Source of the DNA: Phycisphaerae bacterium
Lineage (GTDB): Bacteria > Planctomycetota > Phycisphaerae > JAJVII01
Assembly: GCA_022072085.1 (NCBI GenBank)
Contig: JAJVII010000035.1
Location: forward strand, 1 to 64,000
Direction of reading: 5' to 3'
DNA length: 64,000 nucleotides
In this document: positions 44,474-52,933 of the stretch, one piece after another
Position numbering within the stretch: the stretch's first letter is position 1
Layout of the letters: each line of letters starts with the position of its first letter
Notes under the pieces: generated by a model
Told to the model about the DNA's origin: nothing
Database searches by the model: none
The model's input: only the letters and a program-made list of their open reading frames with translations
Program-made: the position numbers and the translations under genes

Positions 44474-45613
44474 ATGAAAAAATCGTCAACAAAGAAAACT
44501 CGTCGTGCTGAAGAATCTGCGGCGGGGCAGGCTGGGCCGGAAGACTTCGGCAGGGGCATCGCCGAACGGCTGACGCAGTTGCGGGTGGAATATGCCGGCG
44601 ATCGCGGCCGGGCCCGCTTCGCCGAGAAACTCGGCCTGACGCCCTCGACCTACGGCAACTACGAGAAAGGCCGCACGCCGCCGCCGCTGGTGCTGGTCAA
44701 GGCGGCCGACCTCACCGGGGCCGACCTGCGATGGCTGATCACCGGCCGGCCGCGCGAGGAGGGCGGGGCGGGGCAATCGGCGGCCGACCCGCGCCACCGC
44801 GCGGTTCTGGAGCGGGCGGCGGCGCTGCTGGCGGACCGGCCGGCCAACCTCGCGGCCCTGGTCGCGTTCCTGGACCTGCTGGAGCAGAAGACGCTGCTGG
44901 AGCGGTCGGTGGGGATCGTCCAGGGGCAGGGGGGCGCGGCGGCGGGTGAACCGGTCGGCGAGACGGCGGAACCCGCGGCGCCCGCGCGCGAGGGGGCCTC
45001 GCCGTTCGGCCGATGGGTTCCGGTCTTCGGCCGGGCGGCGGCGGGGCTGGCGCGATTCTGGGCCGAGCTGCGCGAGGGGTCGCCCGATGTGCCCGAGGCG
45101 TCGGCCCTGGACCGCATGATCGCCGAGGCGGCGGCCGAGAGCGACCCGGACAGCCAACTGGCTGTGCTGGAGCTGCCGCCCGTCGGCCCGACGCCGGGCC
45201 GGTCGCGTTCGCCCAAGGGCCGGCCGAGCGACGCGGACGACATCACCGTGCGGCTGGTGCAGCTGACTCGGCCGATCACTGATTTCCAGCTCACCGAATT
45301 TCTGGAAGCGCCGCGGCTGGCTGAGCGGCTGAAGTGCGGGCCGCTGCTCGGCCTGCGGATCGACGGCGACTCGATGGCGCCGATGATGGAGGAGGGCGAC
45401 ATCGTGCTGCTGAGCCCGGGCGAGCCGGCCCGGCCGGGGCGGGCGGCGGTCGTGCGGCTGGCCGGTCAGATCGGGATGACCTGCAAGCTCTACCGGCCTC
45501 GCGGGGAGATGGTCCGCCTGGTCCCGGCCAACGACCGCTACGAGTCGCAGGAGTTCCCGGCCCGCCAACTCGAGTGGGCCCTGGCGGTGCTGGGCCGCGT
45601 GCGGCTGGGGTGA
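44474..45613 (+). CDS. XRE-S24 phage-type repressor
   Basis: A 379-residue protein. The N-terminal helix-turn-helix covers residues about 30-85 (RARFAEKLGLTPSTYGNYEKG). A long Ala/Gly/Pro-rich middle follows. The C-terminal S24 peptidase domain has the serine in GDSMAPMMEEGDIVLL (Ser300) and the lysine in GMTCKLYR (Lys338), 38 residues apart, as in LexA and CI. Such repressors cleave themselves after RecA activation by DNA damage and then release their operators. No classic Ala-Gly cleavage site could be assigned. It may control the two divergent small genes. No prophage structural gene is nearby. Confidence 0.85.
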   Translation: MKKSSTKKTRRAEESAAGQAGPEDFGRGIAERLTQLRVEYAGDRGRARFAEKLGLTPSTYGNYEKGRTPPPLVLVKAADLTGADLRWLITGRPREEGGAGQSAADPRHRAVLERAAALLADRPANLAALVAFLDLLEQKTLLERSVGIVQGQGGAAAGEPVGETAEPAAPAREGASPFGRWVPVFGRAAAGLARFWAELREGSPDVPEASALDRMIAEAAAESDPDSQLAVLELPPVGPTPGRSRSPKGRPSDADDITVRLVQLTRPITDFQLTEFLEAPRLAERLKCGPLLGLRIDGDSMAPMMEEGDIVLLSPGEPARPGRAAVVRLAGQIGMTCKLYRPRGEMVRLVPANDRYESQEFPARQLEWALAVLGRVRLG

Positions 45614-45806
45614 GAGCAAGGGCCTGCGACAGAGGGAGTTTCCCACCTGGCCGGGTCCGGCGGCCGCAGGTCACCAGGAACGATGAGTCCGCCTGGCGTG
45701 CGCCGGGCGATCGGCCCTCCATTGTTTTCTTGATTCCCGCGTCAACTTTGCTACCGTCATACCGTCACGGAAGAGCGGCATTGCGAGCAGTTAGGGACGG
45801 ACTACC

Positions 45807-46712
45807 TTGCACTTTACCATCCTTCAGTTAGCAGTCCTGGCGGCACTGGGTCTGGTGGCGGGCGTCTTCGGCGGCATGCTGGGCGTCGGCGGGAGCATCA
45901 TCCTCATCCCCGGGATGCACTTCATGCTGCGGCAGAGCCAGCACCTCTACCAGGCGGCCGCGATGGTCGTCAACGTCTTCGTTGCGGCCCCGTCGGCCTG
46001 GGGACACTACCGCAAGGGCGTGGTCATTCCTCGCGTCATCCGGTGGCTGGTTCCTTCGTCGGCGGTGGCTGTGCTGCTGGGCGTGTGGGCGTCCAACCAT
46101 CCGGTCTTCCGCAACGAGGGCACGCTCTACCTCGGCCGGATCTTCGCGGTGTTCCTGGTCTACGTCATCGCGTATAACATCTTCCGCCTGACGCTGGCCC
46201 GCGACCGGCTGCCGCAGATGGACGCGGCCCGCATCAACGCGATGCCGCGCTGGCGGATTTCTCTGGTCGGCGTTCTGATGGGGTTTACGGCCGGGTTGCT
46301 GGGCATCGGCGGCGGGGCGCTGGCGGTGCCCATGCAGCAGATCATCCTGAAGATGCCGCTGAAGAACGCCATTGGCAATAGCGCCTGCACGATCGTCTTC
46401 TCGGCCCTGGTCGGGGCGATCGTCAAGAACTGGACGCTTGGCTCGCAGGGCCTCTACGTCAGCCAGAGCCTGATCATCGCCGCGACGCTGATCCCGTCGG
46501 CGTTCATCGGCGGATGGCTGGGGTCCGTCCTGACGCACGTCCTGCCGCGCACCCCCGTGCGGGTGCTCTTCCTGCTCATGCTCGTCGTCGCCGCGTGGAA
46601 GATGTGGAACGTCAAGACGCCCGGCCGGAAGCAGGCCGACCCCGCCCGTCCGTCCGCGGTGCAGGCCGCCACTCCCCAGCCGGCTTCGCCCACGACCGCG
46701 CCGGCGCCCTAA
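45807..46712 (+). CDS. TSUP-family permease (TauE/SafE-like)
   Basis: A 301-residue membrane protein from a TTG start, which is needed to include the first helix (MHFTILQLAVLAALGLVAGVFGGMLGVGGS). LGVGGSIILIP and, in the second half, LLGIGGGALAVPM are the two Gly-rich motifs of the TSUP repeat. Eight helices are visible. Members export sulfite, sulfoacetate or related anions. The following BFD-like and MBL genes, 61 bp downstream, hint at sulfur handling. The last 25 residues are Ala/Pro/Thr-rich. Confidence 0.82.
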   Translation: MHFTILQLAVLAALGLVAGVFGGMLGVGGSIILIPGMHFMLRQSQHLYQAAAMVVNVFVAAPSAWGHYRKGVVIPRVIRWLVPSSAVAVLLGVWASNHPVFRNEGTLYLGRIFAVFLVYVIAYNIFRLTLARDRLPQMDAARINAMPRWRISLVGVLMGFTAGLLGIGGGALAVPMQQIILKMPLKNAIGNSACTIVFSALVGAIVKNWTLGSQGLYVSQSLIIAATLIPSAFIGGWLGSVLTHVLPRTPVRVLFLLMLVVAAWKMWNVKTPGRKQADPARPSAVQAATPQPASPTTAPAP

Positions 46713-46773
46713 CCGCCGATTGCCTGTCCCCGGGCCGAAGCTAGAATTGACCGGTCCATCCCGGAGACGCCGC

Positions 46774-47103
46774 ATGAAGCCCGACGACACGGTCTGCTAC
46801 TGCTATCACGTCCCGCTTCGCAAGATCGTCAACTACATCGAGCGGGAGAATCCACCCGTCGCCAGCCTGATCAGCCAATGCCTGTCGGCCGGCACCGGCT
46901 GCGGGTGGTGCGTGCCATTCCTGCGAAAGCTGCACCGCGACATGCAGGCCGGACGGCCCGGCGGGCTGACTCGGCTGACCGCCGATGAATACGAGAAGAT
47001 GCGCAGCGGCTGGCTGGACGAGAAGAAGCCCGGCCGCGACCTGGACCGCTTCGCCGACGACGTGCTTTCCGGCGACGCCGAGGACGAGGGATGCGATGAG
47101 TGA
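46774..47103 (+). CDS. BFD-like [2Fe-2S]-binding protein
   Basis: A 109-residue protein. Cys8, Cys10 (VCYCYHV), Cys43 and Cys46 (TGCGWCVP) have the C-x-C...C-x2-C pattern of bacterioferritin-associated ferredoxin-type domains, which carry a [2Fe-2S] cluster and pass electrons. A C-terminal extension of about 50 charged residues is unusual for the family. Its stop overlaps the MBL gene start by 8 bp, so the two are translated together. Confidence 0.82.
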   Translation: MKPDDTVCYCYHVPLRKIVNYIERENPPVASLISQCLSAGTGCGWCVPFLRKLHRDMQAGRPGGLTRLTADEYEKMRSGWLDEKKPGRDLDRFADDVLSGDAEDEGCDE

Positions 47104-47821
47104 CACGCCCGCCGGCAGGCTGACGATCGAGCGATTCACCTGTAGCGGAAGCTTCCATGAGAACTGCTACTTGCTCTACCCGTCCGCCGGCGGGGCGGGG
47201 CGGACCTGCTGGATCGTCGACCCCGGCGCGGGCCAGGGGGCAGTGATCTCGCGGATAGACGCCCTGGGCCTGTCGCCCGAGGCGATCGTGCTGACGCACG
47301 GCCACGTGGACCACATCGCGGGCGTGCCGGAATTGCGGGCGCGGTTCGCGGACGTCGGCATCTGGATCGGCGAACTGGAGGCCGACGCCCTCCAGTCGCC
47401 CCGGATCAACATGTCCGAGGCGTTCGGCCTGTCGTTCGCTCTGGAGCAGACGCCGACGCGACTGCTCAAGGACGGCGAGCGGCTGTTGCTGGGAGCGGTC
47501 GAGTTCGAGGTCATCCTGGCCAGCGGGCACTCGCCGGGCGGCATCTGCCTCTACTGCCCGACGGAGGGCGAACTACTGGTCGGCGACGTGATCCTGATGG
47601 ACAGCATCGGCCGCACGGACACCGTCGGGGGCGACCTGACGGTGCTGCTGGGCAGCATCCGCGACAAGCTGATGGTCCTGCCGCCGCAGACGCGGATATG
47701 GTCCGGCCACGGCCCGCTGTCCACGTTGGCTCGGCAGGCAGCGGTCAACGAGGCCCTTGTCGCTCACGGCATCGGGTTGCACCGGGAGGCGGAGGGGTGG
47801 ACAGGAACAGGAAAACATTGA
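47096..47821 (+). CDS. MBL-fold metallo-hydrolase (glyoxalase II-like)
   Basis: A 241-residue protein. FHENCYLLY begins the fold. LTHGHVDHIAG (His68, His70, Asp72, His73) gives the metal site, LASGHSPGG the next His, GDVILMDSIGRTD the Asp, and IWSGHGPLS the last His. The family includes hydroxyacylglutathione hydrolase and persulfide dioxygenase. The full set of ligands suggests two metals, as in glyoxalase II. Coupling to a BFD-like protein and a TSUP permease favours a thiol or sulfur substrate, but this is inference. Confidence 0.85.
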   Translation: MSDTPAGRLTIERFTCSGSFHENCYLLYPSAGGAGRTCWIVDPGAGQGAVISRIDALGLSPEAIVLTHGHVDHIAGVPELRARFADVGIWIGELEADALQSPRINMSEAFGLSFALEQTPTRLLKDGERLLLGAVEFEVILASGHSPGGICLYCPTEGELLVGDVILMDSIGRTDTVGGDLTVLLGSIRDKLMVLPPQTRIWSGHGPLSTLARQAAVNEALVAHGIGLHREAEGWTGTGKH

Positions 47822-48298
47822 ACATTTATGGAGGGAAGCGCATAGTAGTAGGGAATCCCGTTCGCGGCTGGGGTTCATCCCGGCCTGGAATCCGTCAGAA
47901 GAGCAAGTTCAAGCAGGCGTTCAAGTTCAAATACAAATGCATGCTCGGGCTTGAGTTCAGGTTTCCGAAGCGGCGGCTGTTTGACCGGGGACAGGCCGAT
48001 ATTGTCCTAATCCATCTCTCATAACGGGTTTGTCCCCCGTTGCCGTCCGTCGCCTCCGACAGCGCTGGGAAAGTACAGATCGAGGACGTTCGAGGTTGCG
48101 TCTGGCTCCGCGGCCAGGGGTCTATGCGGACACGCCATGCCCCGGGCCAAGGGTGCGTGACACCCCTGGAGTCTGCGCGGAGACGCCGGCTGCGGTCTGC
48201 TTGAACGCGGACATCGCGGCCGGTGGGCGTCGCACGCGGCGGGCGGCGGTGCGCCGCCTTGGCCGGCAGATGCAGCAGCCTCGACAGGCAGCGTGAAA
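47822..48298. other. Region without a supported gene
   Basis: No protein or RNA gene is supported. Bases 47890-47940 hold a loose repeat of TTCAAG-like hexamers on an AT-rich stretch. Confidence 0.5.
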
Positions 48299-50023
48299 AT
48301 GGCTGATACGACAACAGCCCGGCTGGTGGTCATCCAGGGCCCCGACAAGGGACGCACCTTCGAGGCCGGCGCTCCCGGTGTGCAGATCGGCCGAAGCACC
48401 GGCGAGATCGACATCAACGACAACACGGTTTCCCGCCTGCATGCCCGCGTCTACGCCGAGAACGGTACCTGGATTCTGCGGGACCTGGACTCGGCGAACG
48501 GGACCTACATCAACGGCGTGAAAATATCCCGCCCGCTGCCGCTGAAGCAGGGCGACCAGATCCGCATCGGCTCGACGCTGCTGGTCTTCGGCGGCACGGA
48601 GGTCAGCGCCGGCATCACCGTCCGGCCGGACGGACGCAATGAGGACCTGGTCAGTCTCGACAGCGGCAAGCTGGTCGACTCGGCGATCCTGGCGGCACTG
48701 CCCAGCAACGAGGACAGCGTGATCATGGCCTCGCCGGAGTCGGCTGAGGCCATGGGCAATCTCCGCGTGCTCTACCAGCTCACCTCGGCGATCGGGTCGA
48801 TCTTCGACACCGAGCAGCTCCTGGAGCGCGTGGTGGACCTGATCTTCGACAAGGTCCGCTTCGAGCGAGGCTTCGTGCTGATGCGCGAGGACCTCGGCCA
48901 CAACGGCGCGTCGGACAAGGACCACAGCGATACGAGCATCGGCCGCCTGACCCCCAAGGTGATCCGCTACGCCCACGCCAACGCCGCCAACAAGATCACG
49001 ATCAGCCGAACGATCGTCAACCACGTGCTGCGCCGCCGCGAGGGCGTGCTCTGCTCCAACGCGATGACCGACCAGCGGTTCACCAAGGGCAAGAGCGTGC
49101 ACAACTACGGTATCCGGTCGGCCATCTGCGTGCCGATCCAGGCCCGCGACCGCATCCTGGGCGTGATCCACATCGACTCGGCGGTGGCGACCGGGACGTA
49201 TTCGCCGGACCAGTTGCGGCTGATGACCGCGATCGGCTACCAGACGGGACTGGCGATCGAGAACGCCATGCTCTACCAGGCCGGCGTGCGGGCCGAGCGC
49301 CTGGCGGCCGTCGGCGAAACGGTGGCCACGCTGTCGCACGCGATCAAGAACATCCTCCAGGGCCTGCGCAGCGGCGCGGACGTCGTCGAGGCGGCGCTCA
49401 AGTCCGGCGCCCTGACCAAGGCTCGCACCGGCTGGCCCATCGTCGAGCGCAACCTCGAGCGCATCTACCAGCTCGTGATGAACATGCTCGCCTACTCCAA
49501 GCAGCGCGAGCCGCGCACCGAGCCGGTGAACCTCAACCACATCATCCGCGAGGTGCTCGAACTGATCGAGCCCCAGGCCGACGAGAAGGGCGTCATGGTC
49601 GTCACCGACCTGGACTCGCTGCCCGCGATGCCGCTGGACGCCGAGGGCGTTCACCAGGTCGTCCTCAACCTGCTGACCAACGCACTGGACGCGGTCTCGG
49701 CGCCCAACGGGACGATCCAGGTCCAGACCCGTTACGACTCGATGGTCCGCGAGGCACGCGTCGTCGTCGAGGACAACGGCGTGGGCATCAAGCCTGATCG
49801 CATGGAAAGCCTGTTCGAGCCCTTCGAGTCGACCAAGGGCCAGTCGGGCACCGGCCTGGGCCTGGCCGTCGCCCGCAAGATCGTCCAGGAGCATCACGGG
49901 CGGATCGAGGTTCGCTCCACTCCCGGCGAGGGCACGGCCTTCACCATCATCTTCTCGGGCCTGCCCGCGACCGGCCGCGAGGAGATGGAACGCACCCACG
50001 GCCCAGCCTCCCCGCGCCGCTGA
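48299..50023 (+). CDS. FHA-GAF sensor histidine kinase
   Basis: A 574-residue soluble protein. Residues 10-105 form an FHA domain (GVQIGRSTGEIDI, SRLHARVYAENG and DSANGTYINGVKI), which binds phosphothreonine peptides. Residues about 155-325 are a GAF domain (ERVVDLIFDKVRFERGFVL, SAICVPIQARDRILGVIHID). The kinase follows: LSHAIKNILQGL with the His to be phosphorylated, then VVLNLLTNALDA, VVEDNGVGIKPDRM and GTGLGLAVARKIV. No membrane segment or linked response regulator is seen. It may sense a small molecule and a phosphorylated partner together. Confidence 0.88.
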   Translation: MADTTTARLVVIQGPDKGRTFEAGAPGVQIGRSTGEIDINDNTVSRLHARVYAENGTWILRDLDSANGTYINGVKISRPLPLKQGDQIRIGSTLLVFGGTEVSAGITVRPDGRNEDLVSLDSGKLVDSAILAALPSNEDSVIMASPESAEAMGNLRVLYQLTSAIGSIFDTEQLLERVVDLIFDKVRFERGFVLMREDLGHNGASDKDHSDTSIGRLTPKVIRYAHANAANKITISRTIVNHVLRRREGVLCSNAMTDQRFTKGKSVHNYGIRSAICVPIQARDRILGVIHIDSAVATGTYSPDQLRLMTAIGYQTGLAIENAMLYQAGVRAERLAAVGETVATLSHAIKNILQGLRSGADVVEAALKSGALTKARTGWPIVERNLERIYQLVMNMLAYSKQREPRTEPVNLNHIIREVLELIEPQADEKGVMVVTDLDSLPAMPLDAEGVHQVVLNLLTNALDAVSAPNGTIQVQTRYDSMVREARVVVEDNGVGIKPDRMESLFEPFESTKGQSGTGLGLAVARKIVQEHHGRIEVRSTPGEGTAFTIIFSGLPATGREEMERTHGPASPRR

Positions 50024-50165
50024 ACGCCCGCGAATTCGTCGATCGACATGAAGGTTGACCCGGCGTTTTCGGCGGGCTATATGGACGATCATTCTCGGCG
50101 GCAGATGTGGGCGTTCGCCGACTGACAGGTCCCGGATCGGGGGGGGGCAGGGGCTGGGTTGACTT

Positions 50166-50957
50166 TCACTTGTTGGCTTCGGGCGCGACCTCGCTGGGGG
50201 CCCAGATGAAGCGGATCTTCTCTTTCGTGTCGGTTCGTTCCCAGATGGTCCGCCAGCGGCGTTTGAGGTCGTCGACGTCTGGCGTTGCGTCCTCGGGGAC
50301 GATCCAGTGCACGCTGCCGTCGAAGTAGAGGATGTTCTGTCCGATGGGGTCCGTACTGCCGCTTACCCCGTGGTTGACGATCTGCGAGCCGTTCTTCCGG
50401 ACCATATTGATGTCGCCGACGATCGGTCCGTTGACCGACGCCCAGCGGCTGCCCAGGTAAGGCCGCTCGTAGACCAGCGTGTCCACCCAGGTCGAGCCGT
50501 TATAGGTCGGCCGGTTCGACTTGCTCGACCAGACGTACTTGCCGCCGGTGGGCCCCGGGTCCATGGGATCGGTCGGTCCCGGCTGGCCGTCGAGGACCAC
50601 GTAGCTGAGTTGCTTGGTCTTGGCGCTGTCCCAGGTCGCCGGCGGGGTCATGCTCGCGTTGTTATCGGGGCAGTAGAAGATTCGCGGATCCTTGATGAAC
50701 TGGTTGAGCACCTGGTCTTTCCACGCGTCGTCCCACTCGTTGGGGTAGCCGACCGTGCTGGCCCGCCTCGGCCACTGCTGATAGGCCGTGAAGTATGCGT
50801 GGAACCCCTTGCCGATGTCGTTGAGCTGCGTCTGGCACTTGGTGCGGATCGCGTACCGCCGGGCCGCCGCCAGCCCGGGCACCAGCAGCGTCAGCAGCAG
50901 CATGATCAGCAGGATGACGATGAGCAGCTCGATGATTGTGAAGGCCGTCTTTCGCAT
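50166..50957 (-). CDS. Type II secretion-like pseudopilin with N-terminal methylation motif
   Basis: A 263-residue protein starting MRKTAFTIIELLIVILLIML, chosen because it gives the short basic leader and prepilin cleavage motif (FTIIELL). The long N-terminal helix is followed by a globular domain with conserved Cys residues (TKCQTQ, FYCPD). A C-terminal LYFDGSVHWI segment is common in planctomycete pseudopilins. It may assemble with the type II or IV pilus machinery and the PilT-like ATPases at 54884 and 56008. It follows the TPR gene by 114 bp on the same strand. Confidence 0.82.
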   Translation of the reverse strand: MRKTAFTIIELLIVILLIMLLLTLLVPGLAAARRYAIRTKCQTQLNDIGKGFHAYFTAYQQWPRRASTVGYPNEWDDAWKDQVLNQFIKDPRIFYCPDNNASMTPPATWDSAKTKQLSYVVLDGQPGPTDPMDPGPTGGKYVWSSKSNRPTYNGSTWVDTLVYERPYLGSRWASVNGPIVGDINMVRKNGSQIVNHGVSGSTDPIGQNILYFDGSVHWIVPEDATPDVDDLKRRWRTIWERTDTKEKIRFIWAPSEVAPEANK

Positions 50958-51071
50958 CCCGCGTCCTCGCGCAAGGTCCATGGCACGCCCCAATTCATTG
51001 TAAGGCGCTGACCAGGCTCAAACCAGAGCCATTCGTTGTGATGATGCGGGGCGGGCGGCTGTTCGGCTGCG

Positions 51072-52736
51072 TCATCGGCCCGCCGGCGCCCCGGTCGTGG
51101 GCGCCTTGACGGGGGGCGACTTGGCCTGTTCCAGCACGAACCGGGCCAGCCGCGTGCCGTTACGGGTCGGTTCGACCTTCCCTTTGTCCAGCAGGAAGCG
51201 GGCCGTGTCGGCTGCCTGGTCCTGCCGCCCGGCGGCGTACTGGAGGTAGCACAGCAGCGTGAACAGTCGCGGGTCGGGCCTGACCCCGGCCAGGGCCAGC
51301 CGCTTAAGCTGCGCGAGCCGGTCGGCGAAGCTTTCTCCCTCGCTGCCCAGGGCGGCCACCAGGTCGGTCCGGATCGACGCGACCGAGGGGAAGATGTCCA
51401 TTGCCCGGTCGAGGTTGAGCGCCGCCGAGAAGAACTCGCCCGCTCCCACGTAGGCGTGGCTCATGCGCAGGAAGATCAGCGGGTTGGCTGGGTCCATGCC
51501 GCGGGCGCCTTCCAGGCAGTCGATGGCCTTGTAGTACCTGCCCTGGCGGATCAACTGCTCGGCCTGTTCGATCTGGGCGTTGGCTGCCCCGGGCTTCCGC
51601 GAGGCGAAGCTGTTGTATTGAAGCCCCAGGTTGAGCAATTCCTCGGCCGTCTTCACCGTGATCTCCGGCGGCTGCGGGTTCCCATCATCGCCGGGCTCGG
51701 CCTGCGGGTCAGGGACTTGAGCCGCAGGGCTTGTCGGGTCGGCGGGCGTCGGGTTGGGCTGCTGGGGCGGCGTCGGCTGCTCCTTGGCCAGCAGCGACTG
51801 TGCCTGGCGGATCAGGTCGGTGTAGATATCCTCGCCGGGGGTGACCTGCGGTTGCGGTTGTTGAGCCGCAGGCGTCTGGGCGGCTGGCGGCGGCTGCTGC
51901 GCCAGCGGCGAAGGGGCGAGGCCGCCCGGCTGCTGATCGGCCGGGGCGGTCATCCGATACTGGTCGCGTTGAATCTGCGCCTGCACGAGAGCGTCAGCCC
52001 ACGGGCCTTCCTGGATGCGCGTCTGGGCGGCCAAGGAATCTTCAGGCCGAGGCGGCAGCGTCCGGGCGTTGAAAGAGTGTGTCGCGTTGGCCTGCGCGGT
52101 GGCCGACTCGCCGGCCGTCGCGTTGTAGATCTGGTTCTCCCACTCCTGCTGGAGTTGGAGATTGCGCTGCCGCAATACTTGCAGGTCCGACAGGCCCAGT
52201 TCTTCGGGCGCGACGTTGGTGCGGCTTGTCGGCAGCCAGCGATCGGCCGCCGTCGCAGCCGGCGTCGTGATGTATCGTGGCTGGGCGAAGGGGTTGACGA
52301 CCGACTGGCTCGTGCGGTACGTGTCGCCGCTCCAGGCGGACGTGTGGAGACCCTGGGCCCCGAAGACCGTGCGGCTGTTGAACTGGTAGGTGGGCGCCGG
52401 GTTGGCGAAGTTGTACCCGCCGGGACGGTTCACCTCCGGCAGGCCGACCGAGTCGCGGGTGAAGTCGTACAGGCTGGACGATCCGAGACTGCCCTGGTAT
52501 TGGTTCAGGGCGGAGTAGGGGACGTATCCGCGGAAGCTCTGCCCGCCGCCCACCTGGCCGGTGACCAGCAGGTTGCCGCGGTTGAAGTCGTACCGGCTCA
52601 CCGGGGAGTTCACGCGGCTGCCGCTGGCGTTGGGATTGGCGTCCAGCGCGTGTCCGTCCTGGACCTGCCCGACCTGCCCCCAGGCCGACGCCGCGGCCAG
52701 CAGGAAGGACAAGGCGGTTGCCGTCAGGGTCTTCAT
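51072..52736 (-). CDS. Exported TPR protein with Gln/Pro-rich middle
   Basis: A 554-residue protein with signal peptide MKTLTATALSFLLAAASAWG. Residues 20-170 contain SRYDFNRGNLLVTGQVGGGQSF, RGYVPY and YDFTRDS segments seen in planctomycete secreted proteins. Residues 240-350 are Gln/Pro-rich. The C-terminal third has TPR units (QAEQLIRQGRYYKAIDCLEGA, PLIFLRMSHAYVGAGEFFSA), which usually bind proteins. Function is unknown. It is divergent from the glycogen synthase-like gene, with about 200 bp between. Confidence 0.75.
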   Translation of the reverse strand: MKTLTATALSFLLAAASAWGQVGQVQDGHALDANPNASGSRVNSPVSRYDFNRGNLLVTGQVGGGQSFRGYVPYSALNQYQGSLGSSSLYDFTRDSVGLPEVNRPGGYNFANPAPTYQFNSRTVFGAQGLHTSAWSGDTYRTSQSVVNPFAQPRYITTPAATAADRWLPTSRTNVAPEELGLSDLQVLRQRNLQLQQEWENQIYNATAGESATAQANATHSFNARTLPPRPEDSLAAQTRIQEGPWADALVQAQIQRDQYRMTAPADQQPGGLAPSPLAQQPPPAAQTPAAQQPQPQVTPGEDIYTDLIRQAQSLLAKEQPTPPQQPNPTPADPTSPAAQVPDPQAEPGDDGNPQPPEITVKTAEELLNLGLQYNSFASRKPGAANAQIEQAEQLIRQGRYYKAIDCLEGARGMDPANPLIFLRMSHAYVGAGEFFSAALNLDRAMDIFPSVASIRTDLVAALGSEGESFADRLAQLKRLALAGVRPDPRLFTLLCYLQYAAGRQDQAADTARFLLDKGKVEPTRNGTRLARFVLEQAKSPPVKAPTTGAPAGR

Positions 52737-52933
52737 GGCCTCTCTCCTTATTCCGACCTCATTCGATATTCTATCGGCTACACCGGAGGCCGACCACTGC
52801 TATGCTTTGGACGGCGGGCTCCCGTGCAGGTTCCGCCGGACTGCAAATTCACAGCAAGCGCACGGACCGAAGAGCCGATGATAGGCTTGTCCGTGTTGCC
52901 CTGGGTCTTATGTGCCGGTCGAGGCCGATTCGT

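Noticed and set aside
44474-45613. Start of a prophage
   Set aside because: Only a CI-like repressor is present; no integrase, terminase, capsid or tail gene lies within reach.
48122-50092. A 656-codon minus-strand open frame
   Set aside because: It is the shadow of the FHA-GAF kinase, which has ordered family motifs; the antisense product has none.
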